A stretch of DNA of 44,010 nt, from the IMG/VR virus record IMGVR_UViG_3300045999_008377, positions 1 through 44,010 of that record; one strand, given 5' to 3'. Shown piece after piece: positions 1 through 9,000 of this stretch. The notes below the pieces were generated by a model. It saw nothing but the letters and a program-made list of their open reading frames with translations. It was not told the origin of the DNA and ran no database searches. Positions within the stretch are counted from its first letter, which is position 1. Every line of letters begins with the position of its first letter. The stretch comes from a virus. Both the position numbers and the translations under genes were made by a program.

Positions 1-1
1 G

Positions 2-169
2 AGGGTCATGTGCATCCACGATGAATTAATTTTTGATGTACCGTCTTATGAAGCACATCATGTTGAAAACATTAAAGTACAAATGGAGATTGAACCGAAA
101 GTATATGTACCGATTGTAGCAGAGGTAGAGAGAACATCTACAACTTGGGCAGATAAGGGGAAATCGTGA
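2..169 (+). CDS. polA: DNA polymerase I (family A), C-terminal end
   Basis: This is the C-terminal 55 residues of the family A DNA polymerase that starts at 41981 and runs off the right end. The frame opens directly into the motif C sequence MCIHDELIFDVP, whose His-Asp pair helps hold the catalytic metals, and stops at TGA 167-169. Bases 4-129 are identical to 43885-44010, so the gene is split only by the linear cut of a circular map. Joined, it encodes about 689 residues. The stop abuts the GTG start of the next gene (TGAGTG), which suggests translational coupling. Confidence 0.93.
   Translation, partial: RVMCIHDELIFDVPSYEAHHVENIKVQMEIEPKVYVPIVAEVERTSTTWADKGKS
4..129. repeat. Terminal redundancy of the contig (left copy)
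   Basis: These 126 bases are identical to 43885-44010. The three bases before them (GAG) differ from the bases preceding the right copy (ATT). The repeat lies wholly inside the polymerase coding sequence and keeps its frame when joined. This is what an assembler leaves on a circular or circularly permuted genome. It is not by itself evidence for biological direct terminal repeats. Confidence 0.9.
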
Positions 170-412
170 GTGAATAAAGCACAACTCAAAGCTAAAGCGA
201 AACGTAGAGAACTTCGAGAAGTCTCGGAGTTCCAAATGCAGGGTGCAAAGTATGCTTTGAAAGTCTATCGTGAAGCTGTACAAATTGTCATGGGATTAGG
301 GCAAAAGCGACTTGAACGGATCGATGAAAAGTTTATTGAACTCCTTAACTATGACGAAACCATTCAAGGGAGGAAGCGTCATGAAAATATTAACACTCGA
401 TCCTTCAGGTAA
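170..412 (+). CDS. Hypothetical basic helical protein, 80 aa
   Basis: I do not recognise this protein. It begins at a GTG directly after the polymerase stop, with an AAGGGG ribosome site about 9 bases upstream. It is Lys/Arg-rich with predicted long helices and has no cysteines or membrane segment. It overlaps the start of the RuvC-like gene by about 32 bases, as is usual in this tightly packed arm. Position between polymerase and resolvase suggests an accessory replication role, but the sequence alone does not show a function. Confidence 0.6.
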   Translation: MNKAQLKAKAKRRELREVSEFQMQGAKYALKVYREAVQIVMGLGQKRLERIDEKFIELLNYDETIQGRKRHENINTRSFR

Positions 413-908
413 TTTCTCGAAAAAAGAAGGCGATGGAACCACTGGATGGGCAATCTTTGAAGATGGGGAGTTGAAGGACTTTGGCGCAATTTCTGCATCG
501 GACTACAAAAAGATTGAAGAATATTGGGAAGCAATATCGGACATCATTGACCTTTCTATTAACGTGGTCGTTTGTGAATCTTATCGTCTATTTGCTGGGA
601 AAGCTACTGCTCAAAGTAATTCCTTAATGGAAACACCACAGTTAATCGGTTATCTACGGATGCATTGTTATAAATGGGAAATCCCGATCATCTTTCAAGA
701 CCCGAAAGATAAACTACGGGTAACTGATCCGATTCTTGTGCGGCAAGGTGTATTTATTCTGAAAGGAAAAAAGCACTACTGCCAAAACAGACCGACAAAC
801 TTGCATATGCGTGATGCAATCCGTCATGGATTGTACTTCTTAAAGTATGGGAAGGTGAAGGATATATGCGGTGTCCAAACTGTAACGATCCCATCCGATT
901 CGCTGTAA
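381..908 (+). CDS. RuvC-like Holliday junction resolvase
   Basis: A 175-residue protein resembling phage RuvC-type endonucleases of the RNase H fold, which cut branched DNA during recombination and before packaging. Visible acidic positions are D7 in the first strand (ILTLDPSG), E66 in VVVCESY and D145 in the C-terminal helix (HMRDAIRHGLY); this D-E-D set is the family's metal site. GTTGWA after strand 1 is also typical. I start at ATG 381, preceded by GGGAGG, because extending upstream to 312 adds residues that overlap the previous gene and lack a ribosome site. It partners naturally with the Sak4/DUF669 recombination genes. Confidence 0.8.
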   Translation: MKILTLDPSGNFSKKEGDGTTGWAIFEDGELKDFGAISASDYKKIEEYWEAISDIIDLSINVVVCESYRLFAGKATAQSNSLMETPQLIGYLRMHCYKWEIPIIFQDPKDKLRVTDPILVRQGVFILKGKKHYCQNRPTNLHMRDAIRHGLYFLKYGKVKDICGVQTVTIPSDSL

Positions 909-1075
909 AGGTGGATATTGTAGATGCTGTAGATTATGTGTTTGACGGTTTAGTGGAAGATGGATATGTACCACATCGTGATGAAGTAGAAGTTCTGATC
1001 TACCATGTGCTTGATTATCTAATGGAAGTGGGGTTCCTACGCAATGAAAACGCAGGATACGGTGACGGTATTTGA
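866..1075 (+). CDS. Hypothetical protein with N-terminal CxxC, 69 aa
   Basis: A 69-residue acidic protein that opens with a CPNC knuckle (C3, C6) but has no second Cys pair, so it is not a complete zinc ribbon. The rest is probably helical. It overlaps the resolvase by 43 bases and thyX by 32, and a GAAGG site precedes its ATG. I do not recognise the family. Its place in the run of nucleotide-metabolism and recombination genes makes it a likely real gene of unknown role. Confidence 0.55.
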   Translation: MRCPNCNDPIRFAVKVDIVDAVDYVFDGLVEDGYVPHRDEVEVLIYHVLDYLMEVGFLRNENAGYGDGI

Positions 1076-1739
1076 TGGATATGTAAAACTACACGATGTA
1101 ATGGGTTCAGACCTAACTGTTGTGAACTCTGCTCGTGTAAGCTACAACAAGAAGAAAGAAGTATTAGATGAGAAGGATCGCAGGTTGATTCAGTTTCTAG
1201 CAACTAACGGACACACATCACCGTTCCGTCATGCAACTTTGCAGTTTGAAGTATATGCACCGCTAATGGTGGCACGTCAATGGTGGAAATATGTGGTAGG
1301 TGGAGATCATGTGATGGAAGGGTGGAACGAATCATCTCGCCGCTACATTACAGAAGAGTGTGAGTTCTATATTCCAAGCTATGAGCAATGGCGATCCGCA
1401 CCCGATAACAAGAAACAAGGTTCAGGCGATCCTGTTACAAATGAATTAGGTTATGAACTAACAGGAGCATTACTTACACATATTAATGAATCTGTTGCAC
1501 TTTATGAATGGGCGCAAAACATGGGCGTTTGTGCAGAGCAAGCTAGGTTATTCCTTCCAGCTTACGGGATGTATGTGCGTTGGTATTGGACTGCTTCACT
1601 TCAAAGCGTTGCACACTTACTAAAGCAACGTCTGAATCACGATGCACAGTGGGAATTTCAAGAGTATGCAAAAGCGATCTATAAACTAACGGAACCGCAT
1701 TTTCCATTCAGTTTGGAGGTGTTGGTACATGGCGAATGA
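1044..1739 (+). CDS. thyX: Flavin-dependent thymidylate synthase ThyX
   Basis: This 231-residue protein makes dTMP from dUMP with FAD, NADPH and methylene-tetrahydrofolate. Family features are the SPFRH segment (about 59-63) and a divergent form of the ThyX signature: R78-Q79-W80 replaces the usual RHR, followed by NESSRRY at 95-101, the dUMP/FAD-binding part. Length is normal for the family. It overlaps its neighbours on both sides and sits with a MazG-like enzyme and, further back, dUTPase, so together they feed dTTP synthesis while limiting dUTP. The start has a GGAAGTGGGG ribosome site. Confidence 0.92.
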   Translation: MKTQDTVTVFDGYVKLHDVMGSDLTVVNSARVSYNKKKEVLDEKDRRLIQFLATNGHTSPFRHATLQFEVYAPLMVARQWWKYVVGGDHVMEGWNESSRRYITEECEFYIPSYEQWRSAPDNKKQGSGDPVTNELGYELTGALLTHINESVALYEWAQNMGVCAEQARLFLPAYGMYVRWYWTASLQSVAHLLKQRLNHDAQWEFQEYAKAIYKLTEPHFPFSLEVLVHGE

Positions 1740-1944
1740 TGTAATGGGGAATAAAGCACTTGTTAAAATCATGCAACTTCTATACACACAGACTGAAAAG
1801 GGGATTAAGAAATACGGTCATGCAGTGGATTCCGATAGCTTGTCTGATGTCGAGTGGATCGATCACACGATGGAAGAATTGGTCGATACTTTAGTTTATT
1901 TACAGTGTTTGAAAGAAAAGTTATTGAACAATTCTAAAAACTAG
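1729..1944 (+). CDS. MazG-like nucleotide pyrophosphohydrolase, 71 aa
   Basis: A small all-helical protein. KKYG (about 26-30) followed by an EWIDHTMEELVDTLVYL segment matches the KYG...EEL.D pattern of phage MazG-like dNTP pyrophosphohydrolases, where the Glu and Asp side chains hold Mg2+. These enzymes hydrolyse (d)NTPs or alarmones. It is the last gene of the plus-strand arm, overlapping thyX by 11 bases and followed within about 50 bases by a terminator. It is shorter than typical MazG domains, so the substrate is uncertain. Confidence 0.65.
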   Translation: MANDVMGNKALVKIMQLLYTQTEKGIKKYGHAVDSDSLSDVEWIDHTMEELVDTLVYLQCLKEKLLNNSKN

Positions 1945-1992
1945 GTTATATTTAAGATGCGAACTGGCTCCGAACTTCGTCCCTTCGAGAGC

Positions 1993-2030
1993 AAAGACCC
2001 CTCAAAAGAAGGGGTCTTTTTATTTATTTA
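1993..2030 (+). terminator. Intrinsic terminator between convergent arms
   Basis: A perfect 9-bp stem AAAGACCCC (1993-2001) / GGGGTCTTT (2011-2019) with a 9-base loop is followed by a T-rich run on the plus strand. It ends the early/replication transcript just before the 3' end of the opposing lysis genes. Read on the minus strand the stem is not followed by a T tract, so it would stop late transcription less well. Confidence 0.9.
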
Positions 2031-2195
2031 TTCTTGTGGTTTTTTCGGATTGGTTAAAATCCCGATCAATACCGCAATGGCAAGAAGTCCATCGTTAATG
2101 ATCTGTAGTTCTTCGGTTGAAAATTCAAAACCTAAAACTTTCTGTACCGTCATTAGAACTAAAGCGATGATGGGAATGAGGATCATTTTATTCAT
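2028..2195 (-). CDS. Holin, 55 aa
   Basis: A 55-residue protein with a hydrophobic N-terminal segment (ILIPIIALVLM), a short polar stretch, a second hydrophobic segment (LLAIAVLIGIL) and a charged tail, NPKKPQE. This resembles small phage holins of the phi-LC3 type, which permeabilise the membrane for the amidase. I start at ATG 2195, whose ATGA overlaps the amidase stop. The frame stays open upstream to 2309, but the added residues only mirror the amidase gene. Confidence 0.75.
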   Translation of the reverse strand: MNKMILIPIIALVLMTVQKVLGFEFSTEELQIINDGLLAIAVLIGILTNPKKPQE

Positions 2196-2853
2196 TGATT
2201 CCAGCCGCCTTTCGAAGGACGTTCGCCAAACGATGAATCTCCTCTTTCTCCTGTACCGTTTTTGAATCTGCATGTGCTTGTTGCAAGTACCGAATAATTT
2301 TTCGGGCATCTTCTTTATCCACCTTCAATCCCTCCATTTTCTGATACCACAGTGTGACATCATACACCACATCGTCCCACTTTTTACCATGATACTTCAG
2401 ATATTCGATTGGGTCTTGGTGTGTCGTATCTTTCCATGTGTCAGAACAAAACTTGTGACTAACTAACGTAACACCGTCTTTGACCCCTAGCTTTTTATCA
2501 AACAAAATCTTAGCCATGAGCCATGTCCAACGTTTATAGGCTTCTTCAAACTTCGCTTTATCAGTAGATTGGCAAAGTTCACAGTGGACATAGCGTTGGT
2601 TCGCTGTTGTTCCTGCCGCCCATGCGATGTACTTCACATCGGACATCTGTGTAATGGAATCATGATCGTTGAAAAAGTGTGCAAATGCTCTACGATTTTT
2701 CCAATTTTTAATAAAGTATTTTAATTGGTTCTCATCACTGTCGTTCATGACAGCAGTGGCGTGGGCAACCACACCTTCATAGTTGCCCACTCCTTTCCGA
2801 TACGGTAGCTTCGGTAAATCGCTAATTAACTGCACACGAATTTCATAGGTCAT
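2188..2853 (-). CDS. Endolysin, N-acetylmuramoyl-L-alanine amidase
   Basis: A 221-residue amidase of the zinc-dependent Amidase_2 (T7 lysozyme/CwlA-like) family, which cuts the bond between muramic acid and the peptide stem. Zinc ligand candidates are H31 (VVAHATA), H133 (VSHKF) or H145 (TTHQDP), and D147; the HCELC segment near 90-94 carries the conserved Glu. After about residue 165 comes a charged helical tail without a recognisable wall-binding repeat. It has no signal peptide, so export depends on the flanking holin-type genes. Its start overlaps the upstream gene's stop and has a GAGGA site. Confidence 0.88.
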   Translation of the reverse strand: MTYEIRVQLISDLPKLPYRKGVGNYEGVVAHATAVMNDSDENQLKYFIKNWKNRRAFAHFFNDHDSITQMSDVKYIAWAAGTTANQRYVHCELCQSTDKAKFEEAYKRWTWLMAKILFDKKLGVKDGVTLVSHKFCSDTWKDTTHQDPIEYLKYHGKKWDDVVYDVTLWYQKMEGLKVDKEDARKIIRYLQQAHADSKTVQEKEEIHRLANVLRKAAGINE

Positions 2854-3080
2854 AGTTTTTCCTCAATTCTGCGAACACGATCATTCGTATCTTTCGCAAT
2901 GGGATAAATGGTTTCCATGAACATCTCTTCTTTTGCAGTTTGTTTTTCAATGACGACCGATAACCGAGTAATTGCTTTTGTATTCTCACGATAGGAGTCG
3001 TGGAATAGCTTGAGCGCATAAGCCAATAGACCTAAAGCGACGACAGCAACTCCATACTCTGCAATATTTGTAAGTTCCAC
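2850..3080 (-). CDS. Holin-like protein, BhlA/XhlA type
   Basis: A 76-residue protein with one N-terminal membrane segment (VAVVALGLLAYALKLF, about 11-26) and a charged, probably coiled-coil C-terminal half. That layout fits BhlA/UviB or XhlA-type holin partners found beside Gram-positive phage amidases. It starts at GTG 3080 after a GGAGGGTG site. With the second small membrane protein after the amidase, the order is holin-like, amidase, holin. Which one makes the lethal hole cannot be read from sequence. Confidence 0.7.
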   Translation of the reverse strand: MELTNIAEYGVAVVALGLLAYALKLFHDSYRENTKAITRLSVVIEKQTAKEEMFMETIYPIAKDTNDRVRRIEEKL

Positions 3081-3091
3081 GATTCACCCTC

Positions 3092-6000
3092 CTACTGTTC
3101 CAATATTGGCTTAGGAGCAAATACTCCTTTAAGTGAACGTTCTAATTGTTCTGCGCTTGTTAAACGTTCTTTTTCAACAACGTTTTGATAATAATCTACT
3201 GCTTCTCCACCAATATATCCCCCGAATTGTCGAGCAAGATATTTTGCAATATCCGTTGTTGTATAATCTTCTTCACGACCACGTTGTACATCTTTTGAAA
3301 TTGGTGCACTTGTAAATACATCCTTATTTAACGCTAATTCAGGAATTGCAGTTTGTAAAGGGCCGAAGGAGTTAAGAATATTTTTTAACGTACCTTGTGC
3401 ACCGTTAACCATATATAGATCGTACATCGGTAACGAAATCACATAATCGTGTCCAAACAAATTAAATCCTTTTTCACGAATGTACTCAGGCTTTTCTTGT
3501 AGTTCATCGTCTTCAAATGTTGCTTCACGAATTTTTTCAGCCGCTACAAAATAACGAGGTTGTTGCAACAACTTTTCTACCTGAAGCGGGATATTGTTTT
3601 TCATCCACAACCAAAATGGCATCATTGTTGATCGGACAAAACGGTCTGCTCGTGTTACTTCATGGTAGTTAAATAAATATTCTCGAACAGCATCTACACC
3701 AGCTTGGTGTGAATTCGAATACTTACTCATATGCATGTAAAGTGCAAGCCTTGACCAATCATCTACCGCTTCACCGATATGCATAACGTTGCGTCCATAC
3801 CATGTATTTTGCGCCCAATCTGCTAGACGTTGTAGTGTAGAACGATCCGTCATAGACTCAGGTAATCGGAACTCTGCATTAATCCCTTGTCCAATAACAC
3901 CGTCACGATATAATTGAAGTGCCATTTTTTGCTCTTCAGGTGATAGTTGATTCTTGCTCATTTTTCGTAAGAAAGATAATGCATCGGAATAACTTTTTAC
4001 TTTTACACCTGCAAGTCCGTTATTAAACGCATTTCCAATCAAGTTGTTTAGATAGTGTTTTGGAATAAGGACTGTTGTTCCCAATTTCCAAACACGCATA
4101 ATATCGTCCATCGTCTGTACAAAAGTATTCATTTTTTGATCTGTAAAGATATCACTTACTTGTTCCATACCTGCAAGGATATCTCGATGCATTAACAATC
4201 TACCCTTTTGTGTTTTAGGACGATATCCAAGAATTTTTGCTTGATCCTCTGAAATTTCAACATAATTTTCAGGTCTTTGCCATGTATAGCGAATCATGCC
4301 ATCAGCTTCTAATTGCTTATATAAATCTTTCATGGCACGTCCACGAACGGATTGATAGATTCGACTATTTAGCACACTTACTGTATCTCGATTAAACAGA
4401 TTCGTTGTTGCTTCAATCTTTCGATCCATTTCTTCGATTTTTGTTGGATCAGTTTCTGCGTCACGTTTTTTAATCAATTCTTCAACCAAATCATCATACT
4501 CTGCTAACGTTGGAAGACCACGACGCTCTAAACTGAATCCCGTTTTCTTCTTTAGATTACTAGCAATTTCTTTTAAGTCAGGGTCAGTTAAGTAGCGATC
4601 TGCAAACTCTTGTGCTCGATCAGCGTCAAATTTCATCAAATGCGGGAAATAATCTTTACGCAGATTTTGAACAATACCCGCCGCTTGATCTTCTTTACCG
4701 ATGTAAGCCATTAACTTTGTAGCAAGGTCTGCGACTTCTTGAATCTGCGTGTTATCTAAAATCGTTTGTTTTTCAGTATCTGTCATTGCTTTTGGAAAAC
4801 GATTTTCAACAACATACTGTACAGATTTCATTTGTTCGGGGCTTAAGCCTTCTGCTTTTTTAACCAATTCTTTTAAGTCTCTGCGAATAAATCGTGATTC
4901 CCCCGACACTCGTGTTCCTGCATCTTGTAACAACGCTCCGTATGAATCAACTAAAGCATTTCCTGTACCTAAAGAACGTGTGCTGAACATTTTAATCAAT
5001 TTATTTTCTCGAACTAAACGGGATAACGGGCCTACTGCAGTCGCTCCTCTTTGGAATGCACCTTCTTGACGTAAGCGGTAAAATGGAATGTCTTTACGAT
5101 ATATACGCTTTCCTTTTCCTTTTACTTTGTAGGTTCCAATATCCATCTTCCCTAAATTTTCAGGTTTAGATGTTGTGATTTCAGGCTTTTGTTTTTCTAG
5201 CTGTGCCGCTACTTTCTTCAATTCGCTTACAAATCGACGATCTAAACCATTAATGATTTCAGGTTTTGCAGTCGGTTGTAAATTCTCCCGAAGTTTTCGT
5301 AACTCATTCCGTTTTGCTGTTGGAAGTGAAACCGCTTTTGGCGGTTCAACTTTAGGAACTTTTTGATAAACAGGTCTTGTCGGTTTAATCACTTTTTCAA
5401 TCTGTTGAATAACTAAAGGGATGTCTTTCTTTTTTGGTCTTTTCGGCAATTCAATATTGATATTACCTGAAGAGATTTCGATATTTGATTTTGAATATTC
5501 GATATCAGGCTTTTCAGGCGTTTTTACAATAGGCTTTGGAGGTACAGAAGTTCCGTAAACTTTAGAAGATTCTTCCAAACCATTTAACCAATCTTCCATT
5601 GTTTTACTTGCAAGATATTGCTTATTGCTTTGGAAAAATTGCTTCATCACTTTTGCTAAACGAGCAAAGAATTTTTCAACTACAGACACTGGCTTCTCGC
5701 TAGTTGTTGCCCATCTAGACACTTGATCAGCAAACCATTCGGACTTACTTTTCCAGTAATCGTACCTATTTATATCATCTGCTTTAAGTCCTTCTCGCAT
5801 ACGAGTTTCTTTGCCTGATTTATATGCGCGAAGGGATTCTGCTAATTCTTGCGCTGTTTTACCTTTCGTACTAGCTAACCATTTTTCATATTCGTCATCA
5901 ATTGCTTTGCGCACTTCAGCAGGTGCTTCAGCATATCGTGTATCCATTAAAGCATGACCGATTTCATGAGAAATTGTTTCAAGAGTTCGAACTGTACTTT

Positions 6001-9000
6001 TTGAAGATGGTGTATAAACAATTACAAAATCGCCATTACTTAATTTTCTTTTTGTACCTAGATTTTTTGCATCTAAAGCTTGGGAAGGTATTGATGAAAA
6101 AACACCGTGATATCTTGAAAATTTAGCGTCATCAAATGTTGATAAATAAATTCTTTCCGTTATGCCAAGCATTTTTTGCCACTGCTTTACAATTTCTTGT
6201 ACTTCTTTAGGAACATTGTCGGAATGTGCAAATATCTCACCTTTTTTGAAAGGCCCATTTGGGTTTTCTGCAAAGGCTTTTGCATCAGCTTCAAGCCATT
6301 TTTTCTTTGCGGAAACAAACTCCGCTTTTTGTTCGGGTGTTATAAAATCATTAGCAAAGTTCGGCGAATCAATGTCGTATGTTGTACGAACTCCGTTTGA
6401 TTTAGAAACGGTGAATACTGAATCACCAAAAGCATTGTAACCTCTAATCAGCGCAAAATCTCCAATGTGATGTACAACATCCCCATTAGACCTTTCAGCA
6501 GATTTTTTAGCCCATTCAGGTGCTTCTACTTTTTTAACAGGAGGTTTGAACTTTAATTTAGGTTGTTCTAATCGAGCCATGCGTGACTTTGCATATTCTT
6601 TTGGAAAAGATGATTTAAATGCAGATTCAATTTGTTTACCATCTCGTGGGAACATGTAAACACGTTTACCTTCTTGATGGATAAAATACTTTGCATCATT
6701 TAAAGAACCTTGCTCAAAAATACGGTAGTATCGATTTGCATCTGCTATGCTATTGAAATCTACATACTGATTCTCATAATCTTTTTTGTACCCTTTTACA
6801 ATAGGTGCGTACAAATCTTCTCCAAAATAATCACTTAAATCAAGACCGAATCGACTCATTCCATCATTTATAGCTTCTAACAAATTTGGACTAAATCCAT
6901 CTGCACCTTTTTGTTTTGGATCAACTAAAGGTTTTTCAGGTGGCTTAAACTTCAAGCCTTCTCCACGTTTCGGTTGTGGTTTCGGTGGTGCTTCTACTGC
7001 TTTAACAGGTGGCTTAAACTTCAAGCCTTCTCCACGTTTCGGTTGTGGTTTTAAATCTTCTGCAATTTTTTCCACAACTTTTTCAGGCTTCTTAAATGTT
7101 AAACCTTCACCACGTTTAGGCTGTGGTTTTGGAGGAGCTGTTTGTACAACTGCTCTAACAGGCTTCTTAAATGTCAGTTTTTCACCACGTTTTAATTGCG
7201 GTTTGATAACGATTGGCGGTTTATATTGCATGTTTTTTGGAAGAACTGGTTTTAATTCATCAACTAATTTAACTGCTGTTCCATTTTCTTTTATTAATTG
7301 GCGGATTTGATCAGCATTTGAACTGATCATAGCTTCATCAAAAGAACTTTTTCTTACATTGTTTAACTGTGCAAGTATATCTGCTTCGGAAGCACCTTCA
7401 TCTAACGCTTTTACAACCCCATCAATTAACTTCTGTCTACGATTAAGAAAAGCCGAAACTCCATTTTCTTCTAACTTAAATGTAGCTACACGAAAATCAT
7501 TGCCTTTTTGAACACCTGATTCTACCATTTTCCCAACATCTTGAATTGCAATTTTTTGAATCAGATTTGCAATGTCAGGTGATTTAATTTTATTTAGTAG
7601 ATTCTTCCACGAATTGACTGACTGACCTGAAACTAAAGAAAGTGTCTTCTTACCAGTGGGCATATTAGAAGAAAGCTGTGCTTTTTGTTCTTCAATCAAA
7701 CGCTTAAGCTGACTTCTCACACTGTCGGCATTTGCTTTAGTCAATGATGTAATAAACGAACTGACTTTTTGCGAAACAAATTCATCAGATTTTCCACTTG
7801 ATTTTAAGAAGTGTGCGTACTCATCAACTAATAAAGCATCTTTATCAGAAATGTTTTTTCCTTTTGCTTGCTCAAACGGTGTTTGCTTTGGTTGTGGTTT
7901 CGGCTCTTCTTTTTTAACTGTTGATTTTGGCGTAGGTTGCTTTTTTACAGGCTCTACTGTTGGTGTTGTTTCTTTCTGTGCTTGTTTTGCTTTTTCTTTT
8001 GCCGCTTTTTGTAATGCTTTAATCCGTGCGACTTCATCTTCCCATTCTTTTAACAGCTTTTCGTATTGTGCTGTTTGTGCTTTTTCAGCATCTGTTTTTG
8101 CAGTCGCTTTAGAATTTTTGAAATTTTGAAAAGCGATGTTATACTGTCTCGTTGCTTCATCAAACTCTGTTTTCAATCGTGCATTTTCTGAAGCGATGCG
8201 TTGTGCTTCTTGTGTTTCTCTTGCAAAACGAGTTTGTTCTGCTTCATTTGCAGATTGTCTTGCACGTTGAAGTGTTTCTTCTAATGATTTTGTTAAATTT
8301 TCGCGGCTGACGTTAGGGTCGTTATACAATCTTAAAATGTTATTAAACACTTCTTCATACGGTGCTGTTGTTCGTCCACTTAACTCATCGTAATAATACA
8401 ACTCATCTAACATGTCGCCAATGTTTTTTGGAAGTGGTTCCGTTTGAGGAGGAACTACTCTTCTTTTTCTTGCTGTTTCTGCATATTGTCGCAATATGTC
8501 AGGCAGTTGATTGATGATATCTTGCGGTGTCATTCCTTCACGCAACATGCCCATTGCAATCTGCTGTGTTTCAGGCGAATATGTTTTTAAGAATTCGTCG
8601 AACAAAAATGGATTCGTAGATTCCACTTTACGAATGTCATCTACAATATTTTCAACATATTTTTTCTCAATATCGAACGTTGTACTAGGTGTTATATTTG
8701 CTCTTTCAAAACGACTTTGTAAGTCACGAATTTCTTCAACCGTTAACTTACGAGGATCGGATGTTCCATATGTTTCAGCTAAAAAGTTTGAAACTTTATT
8801 GTTAAAATCAGCGATTTGCTTTTCATCCAATCCTGCTGGTGGAGTAAACAATTGCTTAACAATACGGATACCTTCTTCTCCAACAGTGTCGTATGTTTTT
8901 TGAAATGCTTTCGGTTTATTAATTAAAGGCATTGTAAATTTTGTGAATGGAATATCTAAAGAAATTAGGGCGTTTTGCGCTTTTGCTTGTGCCGCCCTGC

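Noticed and set aside
2196-2309. Longer holin reading frame
   Set aside because: The added residues are highly basic and mirror the amidase gene on the same strand; the ATGA overlap at 2195 is the natural start.
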